Source of the DNA: Psychrobacter immobilis
GTDB taxonomy: Bacteria > Pseudomonadota > Gammaproteobacteria > Pseudomonadales > Moraxellaceae
Length of the DNA stretch: 64,000 bases
Direction of reading: 5' to 3'
NCBI GenBank assembly: GCA_904846145.1
Contig: CAJGZL010000001.1
Coordinates: forward strand, 2,728,001-2,792,000
Positions within the stretch are counted from its first letter, which is position 1; every line of letters starts with the position of its first letter. This document shows positions 46,695 through 56,371 of the stretch, one piece after another. Position numbers and translations under genes: made by a program. The notes under the pieces are model-generated. The model was given only the letters and a program-made list of their open reading frames with translations. It searched no databases and was not told the DNA's origin.

Positions 46695-47222
46695 ATGTCA
46701 AAAGGACAAACCCTACAAGATCCGTTTTTGAATTCACTGCGCAAAGATCGCATTCCCGTATCTATTTTTTTAGTTAACGGTATTAAACTACAAGGTCAAA
46801 TTGAATCTTTTGATCAGTACGTGGTGTTACTCAAGAATACTGTCAGCCAAATGGTTTATAAGCATGCCATTTCAACGGTTGTGCCAGCACGTAATCCACG
46901 TACTGGCACCGCGGCTAGTAGTAGCAGTGCACAGGCATCATCAACTAGCACGGGCTATCAAGGTAGCAACCCTAGCAGTGGTTTTGAGCGTGGCAGTGCT
47001 AATACGGGCACTAGTGGTTTCGAAGAGCGTGGCTTTGCCTCAAACCGTAGTGGCTTCAATCGCGGTGGCTTTAATCAAGGACAGGAGCGCGGTGGTTTTG
47101 GACAGGAGCGCGGCGGCTTTGGACAAGAGCGTGGTGGTTTTGGTCAAGAGCGTGGATTTGAGACGCCAGCAGATACTTCAAGCTTTGAAGATAAAGCTAA
47201 TGATGATTCTGATAATAGCTAA
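46695..47222 (+). CDS. hfq: RNA chaperone Hfq with long glycine-rich tail
   Basis: The first 72 residues form a standard Hfq Sm core: [40 protein letters not shown] and the Sm2 segment [10 protein letters not shown]. Hfq hexamers pair small RNAs with mRNAs. The remaining 100 residues are a low-complexity tail rich in Gly, Ser and Phe, typical of Moraxellaceae Hfq. The tail includes four near-identical heptads (GQERGGF) coded by 21-bp tandem repeats at 47079-47159. Confidence 0.97.
   Translation: MSKGQTLQDPFLNSLRKDRIPVSIFLVNGIKLQGQIESFDQYVVLLKNTVSQMVYKHAISTVVPARNPRTGTAASSSSAQASSTSTGYQGSNPSSGFERGSANTGTSGFEERGFASNRSGFNRGGFNQGQERGGFGQERGGFGQERGGFGQERGFETPADTSSFEDKANDDSDNS
47079..47159 (+). repeat. 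21-bp tandem repeat in hfq tail
   Basis: Copies begin at 47079, 47100, 47121 and 47142 (the last is 18 bp). Each encodes Gly-Gln-Glu-Arg-Gly-Gly-Phe with only third-position-type changes. Since 21 is a multiple of 3, changes in copy number would keep the frame. Confidence 0.85.
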
Positions 47223-47286
47223 ATTCTGAGTAATGAATTTTGTACTCCGTAGAGCTCAAATTTATATTCTCAGCTACTTAGCATTA

Positions 47287-47315
47287 AACCTACTATCGTA
47301 ATAGTAGGTTTTTTT
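47287..47315 (+). terminator. Terminator after hfq
   Basis: AACCTACTA pairs with TAGTAGGTT around a 6-nt loop, followed by a T-run. Confidence 0.85.
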
Positions 47316-47439
47316 ATGGCATAATTTTATCTTATGACTTTCGATAATAAGGTACTACCAATACTCCAGCATCTGCGCCTATTTATATCAGCTTTATTAT
47401 AGTAAAATGCTTTATCAATAATAAGCTTTGAGTGAATTT

Positions 47440-48432
47440 ATGAGTCAGCCCAATCGATCTTTAAGTCATGAGCAGTATATTACCACGGCTATAGAGGCCA
47501 TCAATACTGAGCGTGCCGCTTTGAGCCTACTGACTGAGCAGATTGATGATCGCTTCGCACAGGCTTGCGATATCATTTTGGCGTGCGCAGGCCGAGTCGT
47601 CGTGACGGGTATGGGCAAGTCGGGATTGATCGGGCGCAAGATTGCTGCAACTTTTGCCTCAACGGGCACGCCTGCGTTTTTTATGCATCCAGGTGAGGCA
47701 GGTCATGGCGATTTGGGTATGCTAGTCAAAGGTGATGTGTTGTTAGCCATCTCCAACTCTGGTGAGTCCGATGAGATCAAGACTTTGCTACCCGTGGTCA
47801 AACGCTTAGGTATTCCGCTGATCAGTATCAGTCGTGACCATCGTGGCATGCTACCAAGTGCAGCTGATATCGTGCTGACATTGGGCAAATCACAAGAGGC
47901 CTGTCCGCTGAATCTAGCGCCGACATCGAGCACTACTGCAACGCTCGCCTTAGGTGATGCCTTGGCAGTCGCTTTGGTGCATGCGCGTAATTTCACTTCA
48001 GAAGATTTTGCTTTGTCGCATCCTGCAGGCGCGCTAGGTCGTCAGCTATTGACCCGCGTTGAGGATTTGATGCATACCAGCTTCGAGCATCTGCCTATAG
48101 TCGATCAACAAGCGCCGCTAAAAGAGGCGCTATTCACTATGAGTCATGGTCGCTTGGGTATGACAGTGGTGACAGATGAAGATAAAAAGGTAGTTGGCGT
48201 GTTTACTGATGGCGATCTGCGGCGTGGCCTTGAGAAGGGGATCGATCTTGATACTCCTATCTATAAAATAATGACCACCAACCCGCGTCAAGTCACTAAA
48301 ACCATGCGCGCATCAGATGCGCTAAGCGTTATGAATGAGAACGCCATCAGTCAATTATTGGTCATGGATGAGCACAGTCATTTAGAGGCCATCATTACGG
48401 TACATGATTTATTACAAGCGGGTGTTAAGTAA
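47440..48432 (+). CDS. kdsD: Arabinose-5-phosphate isomerase KdsD
   Basis: KdsD makes arabinose 5-phosphate from ribulose 5-phosphate, the start of Kdo synthesis for lipopolysaccharide. The SIS domain shows VVTGMGKSGLIGRKIAATFASTGTPAFFMHPGEAGHGDLGM and SNSGESDEIK. Two CBS domains follow (for example LMHTSFEHLPIVD and GVFTDGDLRRGLE). The ATG at 47440 is preferred to the TTG at 47428; length is 330 residues. It heads the kdsD-kdsC-lptC-lptA-lptB cluster. Confidence 0.95.
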   Translation: MSQPNRSLSHEQYITTAIEAINTERAALSLLTEQIDDRFAQACDIILACAGRVVVTGMGKSGLIGRKIAATFASTGTPAFFMHPGEAGHGDLGMLVKGDVLLAISNSGESDEIKTLLPVVKRLGIPLISISRDHRGMLPSAADIVLTLGKSQEACPLNLAPTSSTTATLALGDALAVALVHARNFTSEDFALSHPAGALGRQLLTRVEDLMHTSFEHLPIVDQQAPLKEALFTMSHGRLGMTVVTDEDKKVVGVFTDGDLRRGLEKGIDLDTPIYKIMTTNPRQVTKTMRASDALSVMNENAISQLLVMDEHSHLEAIITVHDLLQAGVK

Positions 48433-48552
48433 CCGTCACCTATTATTATTTCAATTATAGATAGGGCTTAGAGTACAACAAGTATTTAGAGTGCAATAGT
48501 CTTTAAGCTGAAATACCAAAAACATAATTAAAAGTATAAGAGAGCTATTATT

Positions 48553-49155
48553 ATGCAAGACTTGATCAAAAAAGCGGCTCAGGTAAAGCTATTGGTACTG
48601 GATGTCGATGGTATACTGTCTAATGGTCAGATTATTTATGATGCCAATGGCGTAGAGACCAAGGCATTTTCAGTACAAGATGGTGTCGGCATCAAATCAC
48701 TAGCCCGCTATGGTATTTTGACCGCTATTATCACAGGTCGTAGTAGTCCGATGGTCGATAAACGCGCCCAAGAGATTGGTATTGATTATGTGGTGCAAGG
48801 TCGTGATGATAAGCTGATAGCTCTGAACGAGCTGTTAGCTAGTATAAAAGACCTCAATATTAGCGCGGCAGATTGTGCTTATATGGGTGATGACTTGCCC
48901 GATATTAAGGCACTACAAACCGTTGGTTTTGCCGCGACCGTGCCTAACGCGCATTCTGAGGTAATTAATCGCTGCGATATGGTAACCACGCGAGCAGGCG
49001 GTTATGGTGCAGTGCGTGAAGTGTGTGATCTGATCCTAAAGGGTCATGGACATTATCAGGACTTTATTGCGCAGTACACTTTAGATGAGTTAGAGCCTAC
49101 TATGAATAGCCTCAGCGCTAGTATGACAGCCCCAACCAAGACACAGGATAAATAA
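48553..49155 (+). CDS. kdsC: Kdo-8-phosphate phosphatase KdsC
   Basis: KdsC removes phosphate from Kdo 8-phosphate. It is a HAD-family enzyme without a cap domain, here 200 residues. The HAD motifs are LLVLDVDGILSNGQI (DxD nucleophile), TAIITGRSS and YMGDDLPDIKAL, with QGRDDK carrying the lysine. It is followed two bases later by lptC. Confidence 0.96.
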   Translation: MQDLIKKAAQVKLLVLDVDGILSNGQIIYDANGVETKAFSVQDGVGIKSLARYGILTAIITGRSSPMVDKRAQEIGIDYVVQGRDDKLIALNELLASIKDLNISAADCAYMGDDLPDIKALQTVGFAATVPNAHSEVINRCDMVTTRAGGYGAVREVCDLILKGHGHYQDFIAQYTLDELEPTMNSLSASMTAPTKTQDK

Positions 49156-49157
49156 CC

Positions 49158-49739
49158 GTGAATACTAAGGTGCTGATTGTTTTAGCGTTAATTATTGCTG
49201 GTATTGCGGGTTGGTTTTTTCAACAGCAAGGTAAAATAGAGCCGCCAATAAATATTGAAGCATCAGAGGTCGACTATGAAGCGACTGATATAAAAGCAGT
49301 CCAGACCAATGAGCAAGGCGAGACTGAGTATGAGCTAAACGCTGAATCACTCACTCACAATCCTCAGACTAATGAAGATGTGATGTCTGGTATTACCATG
49401 AATTGGCAGCCCTCGGATGAGCAGCGCTATATTATCCAATCGGGTACCGCGACCATTAACCAAGCGTCTGGCGATCTGCATCTGTATGGCGGCTTTAGTC
49501 TGCTTAGTGAAGATAAAGCCAGCTCCGATATAGAGCCGATTAAAGTGACTGGTGCTGCGTTAAAGGGTAATACCAAGTCAAGGCAAGTCTATAGCGATGA
49601 GCCCGTAAAAGTTGAACAAGGGCTCAATCGTTTTGAGGCAGCTAGCATGAAAGCCAATCTTGAGACGGGTGAATATGAGTTCGGTCAAGTAGCCGTAAGC
49701 TTTACGCCTGCCGAGCGTCAAGATAAAGCGTTGTTTTAA
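49158..49739 (+). CDS. lptC: LPS export protein LptC
   Basis: LptC is the bitopic inner-membrane protein that passes LPS from the LptBFG transporter to LptA. The 193-residue protein has one N-terminal membrane helix (VLIVLALIIAGIAGWFF) and a periplasmic jellyroll domain. Sequence conservation is low, but the position between kdsC and lptA and the size are typical. The start is GTG. Confidence 0.9.
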   Translation: MNTKVLIVLALIIAGIAGWFFQQQGKIEPPINIEASEVDYEATDIKAVQTNEQGETEYELNAESLTHNPQTNEDVMSGITMNWQPSDEQRYIIQSGTATINQASGDLHLYGGFSLLSEDKASSDIEPIKVTGAALKGNTKSRQVYSDEPVKVEQGLNRFEAASMKANLETGEYEFGQVAVSFTPAERQDKALF

Positions 49740-49806
49740 TCTAATGCTGGTTATTAAACAGTAGCAGACCCTATTATCAATACTAATTAAAAAAGAGCAC
49801 TCTTTT

Positions 49807-50334
49807 ATGAAATCAACTCGACTGTCTGCCCTACGCGCGCTACCGATCGTTATGCTACTAGCGCTGCCTATCTACAGCCATGCGCTGCCCTCAGATGCCA
49901 ACCAGCCGATTAAGCTGCTAGCGGATAAGGCGACTTATAGTGAGCGCACTGGTATTACTAGCTACACAGGTACAGTGGTCATCACCCAAGGTACTTTTAA
50001 GATGACCGCTGATGACATTACGGTCAATCTATCACAGGGTCGTAGTATCAATTCAGCGGTGGCTACTGGCCGTCCAGCAACTATGCAACAAGTGGTCACT
50101 CAAGAGAAAGGTTTGGCTAAGGGTCAAGCTAACAAAATTGATTATAATGCGGTCAATGGCATCATCACTCTAACAGGCAATGCAAAGCTGGTGCAAAATG
50201 GCGCAAGCTTTGCAGGTAACGTTATCCGCTATAGTCTCAAAGCGGGTGATGTAGAAGCTACTGCTGGTGGCAATCAGCGCGTTGAGCTAGTATTTCCGCC
50301 GAATAGTAATACTAGCCAGAGCAGCTTGCGCTAA
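49807..50334 (+). CDS. lptA: LPS transport periplasmic protein LptA
   Basis: LptA forms the periplasmic bridge for LPS between LptC and LptD. The 175-residue protein has a signal peptide (cleaved after SHA) and an OstA-like domain: IKLLADKATYSERTGITSYTGTVVITQGTFKMTADDITV and later NKIDYNAVNGIITLTGNAKLVQNG. Its place between lptC and lptB supports the call. Confidence 0.95.
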   Translation: MKSTRLSALRALPIVMLLALPIYSHALPSDANQPIKLLADKATYSERTGITSYTGTVVITQGTFKMTADDITVNLSQGRSINSAVATGRPATMQQVVTQEKGLAKGQANKIDYNAVNGIITLTGNAKLVQNGASFAGNVIRYSLKAGDVEATAGGNQRVELVFPPNSNTSQSSLR

Positions 50335-50480
50335 TTGCAACATTTCTAACCTCGACATTTTTAACTTCGATGCGTTTCAGCGGCTAAGCTTTCTAACGGC
50401 TAGGTTCTTAATCAAGCAGCTTTTAGCTATTAAACTAGTCAACAACCTCGTCTACAATTTTATGCTAATAAGAGTAATTC

Positions 50481-51257
50481 ATGAGTGATAGCAATACTAA
50501 CCATATAGCCAATACTGATAACAGCGAGCCGTCTATACGTTTGGTTATGCAAAATTTAGGCAAGCGCTACAGCAAGCGCTGGGTAGTAAAAGACGTCTCG
50601 TTCTCAGTTGAGCAAGGACAAGTAGTAGGTTTGTTAGGCCCTAATGGTGCTGGCAAGACCACTAGCTTTTATATGGTAGTCGGGCTGGTCAATATGGATA
50701 AAGGACGCATTACTTTGGGCAAAATGGATCTCTCCAAATACGCGATGCATGAGCGCGCCCGCGCTGGCATTGGCTATTTGCCCCAAGAAGCCTCTATCTT
50801 TCGCAAACTGTCTATCGAAGATAATATTTTAGCTATTCTACAAACTCGCAAAGAGTTATCTGCCAAGGAACAACGCCTTGAGCTTGAAAAACTCATCGGT
50901 GAGTTCCATTTACAACATGTCCGTCATTCCCTTGGCATGAGTGTATCAGGTGGAGAGCGTCGCCGCTGTGAGATTGCTCGTGCGCTAGCTGCTGATCCGA
51001 AGTTTATACTATTAGATGAGCCTTTTGCTGGGGTCGATCCTATCTCAGTAGGTGATATCAAAGACGTTATCTTAGCGCTAAAAAACCGCGGTATTGGCGT
51101 GCTTATTACTGATCATAACGTCCGTGATACTTTAGCGATTTGCGAAAAAGCCTATATCGTCTCCGAAGGAGCTATCATCGCTGAGGGCACGCCAAAAGAG
51201 ATTTTGGATAATGAATTGGTCAAATCTGTCTATTTAGGCAAGGACTTTCAGGTTTAA
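50481..51257 (+). CDS. lptB: LPS export ABC transporter ATPase LptB
   Basis: LptB powers LPS extraction from the inner membrane with LptF and LptG. The 258-residue protein has Walker [16 protein letters not shown]-loop [13 protein letters not shown], signature [17 protein letters not shown], Walker [17 protein letters not shown] and the H-loop [11 protein letters not shown]. An N-terminal extension of about 20 residues precedes the core. Confidence 0.97.
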   Translation: MSDSNTNHIANTDNSEPSIRLVMQNLGKRYSKRWVVKDVSFSVEQGQVVGLLGPNGAGKTTSFYMVVGLVNMDKGRITLGKMDLSKYAMHERARAGIGYLPQEASIFRKLSIEDNILAILQTRKELSAKEQRLELEKLIGEFHLQHVRHSLGMSVSGGERRRCEIARALAADPKFILLDEPFAGVDPISVGDIKDVILALKNRGIGVLITDHNVRDTLAICEKAYIVSEGAIIAEGTPKEILDNELVKSVYLGKDFQV

Positions 51258-51296
51258 GCTTACATACTTAAATATATGTAGTGAGGTTTAACTATT

Positions 51297-52745
51297 ATGG
51301 CAAAAAATACTAGTAGCTATGTTTGCCAAAATTGTGGGGCGCATTTTGGTAAGTGGGCAGGGCAGTGCTCTGATTGCGGTGAGTGGAATACCTTAGTCGA
51401 AGCGCTTAATGTCAGTATGCCCCATCACAATAAAGGCACTGCCAAGCCTAGACCCGCTACTCGTGCTACGCCTCGTAATACAGAGACAAGTAATGCAGGC
51501 TCTGGCAACTATTCAGGCACGCACAGCGCTGTCATGCCGCTCAATGCGGTTAGCGTCACTTTAGATGCGCGTATGCCAACGGGTATCAGCGAGTTTGACC
51601 GAGTATTAGGTGGTGGGCTAGTTGCAGGTTCAGTGGTGCTGATAGGTGGTGATCCAGGTATCGGCAAATCAACCATTTTGCTACAGACGGCGACTAACAT
51701 GGCGCGGGCTGATTCGCTTGCAGGCAGTGCGTTGTATGTCACAGGTGAGGAGTCATTAGCACAAGTCGCTATGCGGGCTAAACGCTTAGATCTGCCAGCG
51801 GATAGACTAAGAGTGCTGGCTGAAACCAATGTCGAGACTATCTGTGCCGCGCTCACCCAAGAGCAACCTGCTATTGCTATCTTTGACGCGATTCAGACCA
51901 TCTATACCGATGCCATCAATTCTGCGCCAGGCGGAGTCAGTCAGATTCGCGAGTCGGCAGCTATTTTGACTCGTTATGCCAAGCAAACGGGTACGGCGCT
52001 ATTCTTGGTCGGTCACGTGACTAAAGAAGGTACGTTGGCAGGGCCAAGGGTACTTGAGCATATGGTGGATACGGTACTATATTTTGAAGGTCAATCCGAT
52101 TCTCGTTTTCGCATGATTCGCGCAGTCAAGAACCGCTTTGGCGCGGTCAATGAGCTAGGTATCTTTGGCATGACGGATATGGGTCTTAAAGAAGTTGCCA
52201 ATCCCTCAGCTATATTTTTGAGCCGCTATGACAAGCCTGTGGCAGGCTCAGTGGTTATGGTCAGTCGCGAAGGTACAAGGCCGTTATTGGTTGAAGTACA
52301 AGCTTTGGTCGATGACTCGCAAGGTCAGCCAAGACGAATGGCGCTAGGGCTTGATTTTCAGCGCTTGTCTATGCTGTTGGCAGTTATGCATCGTCACGGT
52401 GGTATTCATACGAGTGGTCAAGATGTATATGTCAATGTCGTCGGCGGGGTAAAAGTCATCGAGACGGGCTCTGATCTGGCGGTACTGCTCGCCTGTGCTT
52501 CGAGTATTAAAGAGCGCGCTCTGCCATCCTCATTAGCGGTATTCGGTGAAGTGGGCTTATCGGGCGAGATACGCCCTGTACCTAATGGGCAAGAGCGTCT
52601 AAAAGAGGCAATGAAGCATGGTTTTAAGCATGCTATTGTGCCAAAATCTAACGCACCAGCGGCCAATTCAGCTCAATTTAAAGGTATAAATATCATCGCT
52701 GTTGAACGCTTAGACGATGCTATCGAAAAAGCCTTTGAGATATAA
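51297..52745 (+). CDS. radA: DNA repair protein RadA
   Basis: RadA is a RecA-like branch-migration ATPase in recombination repair. The 482-residue protein begins with a four-cysteine zinc finger (YVCQNCGAHFGKWAGQCSDCGEW). It has Walker A LIGGDPGIGKSTILLQ and the RadA motif VKNRFGAVNELGIF. The C-terminal Lon-like domain includes DVYVNVVGGVKV and GEVGLSGEIRPV. Confidence 0.97.
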   Translation: MAKNTSSYVCQNCGAHFGKWAGQCSDCGEWNTLVEALNVSMPHHNKGTAKPRPATRATPRNTETSNAGSGNYSGTHSAVMPLNAVSVTLDARMPTGISEFDRVLGGGLVAGSVVLIGGDPGIGKSTILLQTATNMARADSLAGSALYVTGEESLAQVAMRAKRLDLPADRLRVLAETNVETICAALTQEQPAIAIFDAIQTIYTDAINSAPGGVSQIRESAAILTRYAKQTGTALFLVGHVTKEGTLAGPRVLEHMVDTVLYFEGQSDSRFRMIRAVKNRFGAVNELGIFGMTDMGLKEVANPSAIFLSRYDKPVAGSVVMVSREGTRPLLVEVQALVDDSQGQPRRMALGLDFQRLSMLLAVMHRHGGIHTSGQDVYVNVVGGVKVIETGSDLAVLLACASSIKERALPSSLAVFGEVGLSGEIRPVPNGQERLKEAMKHGFKHAIVPKSNAPAANSAQFKGINIIAVERLDDAIEKAFEI

Positions 52746-52792
52746 GTCATTCTAATTTATGAGCTAGAATACAGATTTATAAACTAGAATAC

Positions 52793-52828
52793 AAAAACCG
52801 CCAAACTGATATCAGCTTGGCGGTTTTT
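52793..52828. terminator. Bidirectional terminator between radA and rlpA
   Basis: An almost perfect palindrome, AAAAACCGCCAA with TTGGCGGTTTTT and an inner CTGATATCAG, lies between the convergent genes. Confidence 0.9.
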
Positions 52829-52891
52829 GATTGAGCCGTTTAATTGAATAAACAATTAAACTTTATAAATTTACAGTATTAAAAAGTGAGA

Positions 52892-53497
52892 TTAGGGTCC
52901 TGAAACGCGCTCGATAGAGACGTTGCCAACACCCTTACTAGTGATGCCTAATTGTTTGGCCGCACCATAGGATAAGTCCATCACGCGATTACCATGAAAC
53001 GGGCCACGATCATTGACCTTGACTACTACGCTTTTGCCATTGGTTTTGTTAGTTACTTTTACATAGCAGTTCAATGGTAATGAGCGATGAGCTGCAGTTA
53101 AGCCATTCATATCGAAAGTCTCACCACTGGCAGTTTTGCGACCATGAAACTTACGACCATACCAAGAAGCAAGACCTGTCTGCTTGAATTTGCTCACTGA
53201 GTTTGAAGCGACAGCGGTCAAACGTTCTAATACATCTTCATCGTTAGATGACTGCGAGGTATTAGTAGCTAATAATGAGCTATTGAGCGCCAAAGAGGCT
53301 GGTTGACGCGCTGACTTAACCAAACTTGATGCACTATCATGCTGGCGGGTCAACTCACCAAGGACACGATCGATATGAGCGGAGTTGTCTTGCGCAAGAG
53401 CCGCTTTTGTTTCAGCCGCGTTAGCAGTAGACGCTATCGTAGAGCCGGCGAATAAACACACTGACACGGTAAGTAAACCAGATAAACGCTTATACAT
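52892..53497 (-). CDS. rlpA: RlpA-like septal ring lytic transglycosylase family protein
   Basis: The 201-residue protein has a signal peptide (cleaved after ANA) and a C-terminal double-psi beta-barrel: GLASWYGRKFHGRKTASGETF, LTAAHRSLP and VVVKVNDRGPFHGNRVMDLS. RlpA in Pseudomonas cleaves glycan strands lacking stem peptides. The usual C-terminal SPOR domain is absent, so this is a short form. The conserved H and D residues of the active site appear present. Confidence 0.88.
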   Translation of the reverse strand: MYKRLSGLLTVSVCLFAGSTIASTANAAETKAALAQDNSAHIDRVLGELTRQHDSASSLVKSARQPASLALNSSLLATNTSQSSNDEDVLERLTAVASNSVSKFKQTGLASWYGRKFHGRKTASGETFDMNGLTAAHRSLPLNCYVKVTNKTNGKSVVVKVNDRGPFHGNRVMDLSYGAAKQLGITSKGVGNVSIERVSGP

Positions 53498-53889
53498 AGT
53501 TGAGCCTCTATAACTTAAATCTTAAAATCTGCTTAACCGCTAATGGGTTGTCACATGCTGAACTAAGTCAGATTTTAAGATTTAGTAAGTTTTAATTTAT
53601 TAATTTGAAGGTTGTAAAACCTAGCGTTGGCTTACGTTCATTATATTAGTGTTATCACTCATACTTGATTAATTTATATTCTATGATGAATGATTACTAA
53701 TGAATTATTTAAGTAATAGCTTTAAAATTTTAAGTGCCAACTATACGGATACGCTACAACTTGAATATAATTAATTGATACCTTTATAGGTATATATGTA
53801 CAGATTGTGTATAAGAAATACATTAAAAAGAGAGTAACGCAAAATTATGTAAAAAACAAGATTTAAATAATGTAAGTAAAACTGAGCTT
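53498..53889. other. Intergenic region between rlpA and rodA
   Basis: There is no gene in these 392 AT-rich bases. A perfect 16-bp inverted repeat (53516-53531 against 53569-53584) with a 37-nt loop lies 19 bp upstream of the rlpA start and would fold in its leader RNA. The rest shows nothing I can name. Confidence 0.5.
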
Positions 53890-55031
53890 TTATCCAGACT
53901 TATGAGTGTGAATGGACATCAGTAATCCAAAGCCTGCCATCAAAGTGACGATAGCCGTACCACCGTAGCTGATAAAAGGTAGCGGAACGCCGACGACAGG
54001 TAAAATACCACCGACCATCCCAACATTGACAAATATATAGACAAAAAACGACATAGCGATAGCACCTGCCAATAGTCGACTATAAGTATCAGGATGAGTA
54101 AACGCTATGTATAGTGCTCGCAGTAAAAGGCAGGCATAGACGAACATAAGTAATAGGACGCCAAGTAACCCAAACTCCTCTGAAAATGCTGCGATAATAA
54201 AGTCAGTATGACCTTCAGGCAAAAAGTGTAAATGTGACTGCGTCCCATCCAAATACCCTTTGCCTGTCAAACCACCAGAGCCAATAGCTGTCTTAGACTG
54301 GATAATATTCCAACCAGCACCTTGGGCGTCGCCCTCAGGGTTGAACAGCGTTAATACTCGAGTACGCTGATAATCATGCAACAAAAATTGCCAAGCAATA
54401 GTAACTATCGGTACAGACAACGCCACCGCTCCAGCGATCATCCACCACGATAGACCTGCTAAAAACAATACAAAGAGTCCACTGGCAGCAACGAGTAGCG
54501 AGGTTCCCAAATCAGGCTCTTTGGCAATAAGGAGTACTGGCACGATAATCAAAGCCAAAACGACACCGATACTTGAAAACGTCGGCGGCAATTCACGCTT
54601 GGATAAATACCACGCACACATCATCGGCATACCAAACTTCATAAACTCTGAAGGCTGAACGCTACCAAACCCGGCAGATTTATCCAACGCTGAGCACCCA
54701 TACGTACTTCACCAATGATATCTACTAACACCAGTAGGACTAGGCCCAGCATATAAAAAATAGGCGTAAAGGTACGATAAATGCTAGGAGGTATCTGTGC
54801 CATAACAAACATGACAATAAAGGCCACACCATAGCTGATAACCTGACGCAGGACCATGGCATTATCTTGAATGGAAGCGCTATAAAGGATAGTCAAACCG
54901 ATACAACAAATAGTCAGTAGTAACAAGGTTAACCAAGGATCAATATGAATGCGTTGCCATAGCGTCGGCTCTTGACGTTGGCCTAAATGATGACTTTGGC
55001 GTGAAAAACGATACTGCGGATTAATGGACAT
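53890..55031 (-). pseudogene. rodA: Frameshifted rodA
   Basis: RodA is the SEDS-family glycan polymerase of the cell-elongation machinery. Two frames encode its halves. The first 130 residues run from MSINPQYRFSRQ to RWINLPG, and the rest from FGSVQPSEF to the C-terminal MAGFGLLMSIHTHKSG. The first frame hits a stop just after the break. One base is missing in the run near 54663-54668 (minus strand CCGGGTTTGGTAGC); adding one restores the known PGFGSVQPSEF. Everything else looks intact (about 380 residues if repaired). A sequencing error is the main alternative. Confidence 0.85.
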
Positions 55032-55161
55032 AGGCAAAATTTGGTGTAGAGTCTCAAGGTAGATACAATGATCATATTAAATACAATGGCTATATAAGGA
55101 CAAACCTATAAAATAGTGCTCGTCGTTACTATACAAGTTTAATGGCTTAGCTTATTTAAGA

Positions 55162-55193
55162 GCACATAAACGCTTATTATTGCGTTTATGTGC
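55162..55193. promoter_or_regulatory. Strong hairpin upstream of rodA
   Basis: GCACATAAACGC and GCGTTTATGTGC form a perfect 12-bp stem with an 8-nt loop. There is no T-run on either side. It could be a weak terminator of a lost neighbour or an mRNA structure. Confidence 0.5.
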
Positions 55194-55358
55194 CCAAATA
55201 ATCTGTTAACTGTCTAAAAGTAACTTTAGCGTAATAAAGTCACAATACTATCAAGAACCGTCAGTATAAGTGTTAATTATAAACCAGTTACTACTCATTA
55301 CGCGGCGATAGTTTAGCCTGCCTTGTAAAAATTTGATAGTATCACAAACAGTATTGAT

Positions 55359-56338
55359 ACCCCACTCTCAACTTCGAAAGTGATTGAAAAAAGAAGAGCA
55401 CCTCACTAATCTATTGTTTTCGACCAAGAATACAATGGAGTTGTGAGATGCCCATAGACGAATTTATCATCAATATCTATTTAATGGTAGAGCAATATTA
55501 CAAAATAGTCGTCACCAAACCCTTGCGAAGTGCAGGTTATGCGCCAAAGCTAAGTGATCCTGAGGTTATTTGCATGGAGATGGTCGGTGAATTTTTACAC
55601 CTTGATCAAGACAAACAAATTTGGCAATACTTTACCCAGCATTGGCAAGACTGGTTTCCAGCCATCGGCTCATACCCTAACTTCGCAAAGCACTGCGCCA
55701 ATCTGTGGCAAGTCAAACAGCAGATACAAGATAAAGTCAGTCAAATTGAAGGCCGTGACAACATTCATTTTATGGATGGCTTTCCGATACCCGTCTGTCA
55801 TTATGGACGCGCTTATCGGCATAAGAATTATCAAGACTTAGCAGCTTTTAGCTACTGTGCCGCTAAGCAAGAGAGGTGCTATGGCTTTGAAGGCCATTTG
55901 CTTGTTAACTTATCGGGCATGATTAAAGGCTTTACCTTTGCTCCTGCCAATGTTGATGAAAGAGCGGTTGCCCCAGAAATCACCACTCATATTCATGGGC
56001 TACTTGGCGCTGATAAAGGGTATATCAGCCCTAGTCTGACATCGTACTACGACGCTCAAGGAGTAGATTTACAAACGCCACTCAGAGCCAACATGAAAGA
56101 GGATAGACCCAAACCTGTGGTAAGGCGGCTAATGAAAGCCCGCCGTATCGTTGAAACAGTCATTGGTCAGCTATCAGAACGATTTAATATACAAAGGGTA
56201 CGAGCAAGAGATTTATGGCATTTGTCTCATCGATTGATTCGTAAGATTCTTTCACACAATCTGTGCTTTGTACTCAACAAAAAACTTGGTAATCCGCCTC
56301 TTCAGTTTGATTTGCTTATTTCAAGTTGAGAGTGGGGT
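55359..56338 (+). mobile_element. IS982-family insertion sequence
   Basis: The inverted ends ACCCCACTCTCAACTT (55359-55374) and its exact complement (56323-56338) enclose one transposase gene. ATTGAT occurs directly outside both ends (55353-55358 and 56339-56344), giving a 6-bp target duplication. Length is 980 bp, typical of the IS982 family. The element looks complete. Confidence 0.95.
55448..56329 (+). CDS. IS982-family transposase
   Basis: The 293-residue protein is a DDE transposase of the IS982 type. Family segments are KLSDPEVICMEMVGEFL, FMDGFPIPVCHYGRAYR with the first acidic residue, LLGADKGYIS with the second, and ARRIVETVIGQLSERFNIQRVRARDLWHL with the glutamate. The frame is intact and ends 9 bases before the end of the IS, so the element is probably active or recently active. 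Confidence 0.96.
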   Translation: MPIDEFIINIYLMVEQYYKIVVTKPLRSAGYAPKLSDPEVICMEMVGEFLHLDQDKQIWQYFTQHWQDWFPAIGSYPNFAKHCANLWQVKQQIQDKVSQIEGRDNIHFMDGFPIPVCHYGRAYRHKNYQDLAAFSYCAAKQERCYGFEGHLLVNLSGMIKGFTFAPANVDERAVAPEITTHIHGLLGADKGYISPSLTSYYDAQGVDLQTPLRANMKEDRPKPVVRRLMKARRIVETVIGQLSERFNIQRVRARDLWHLSHRLIRKILSHNLCFVLNKKLGNPPLQFDLLISS

Positions 56339-56371
56339 ATTGATATAAGTTTTTAGGGGTAGCTGTTAATC

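Noticed and set aside
53890-55037. Two separate membrane proteins at the rodA locus
   Set aside because: The two frames together give one RodA in order, and the second frame begins mid-domain without a start signal.
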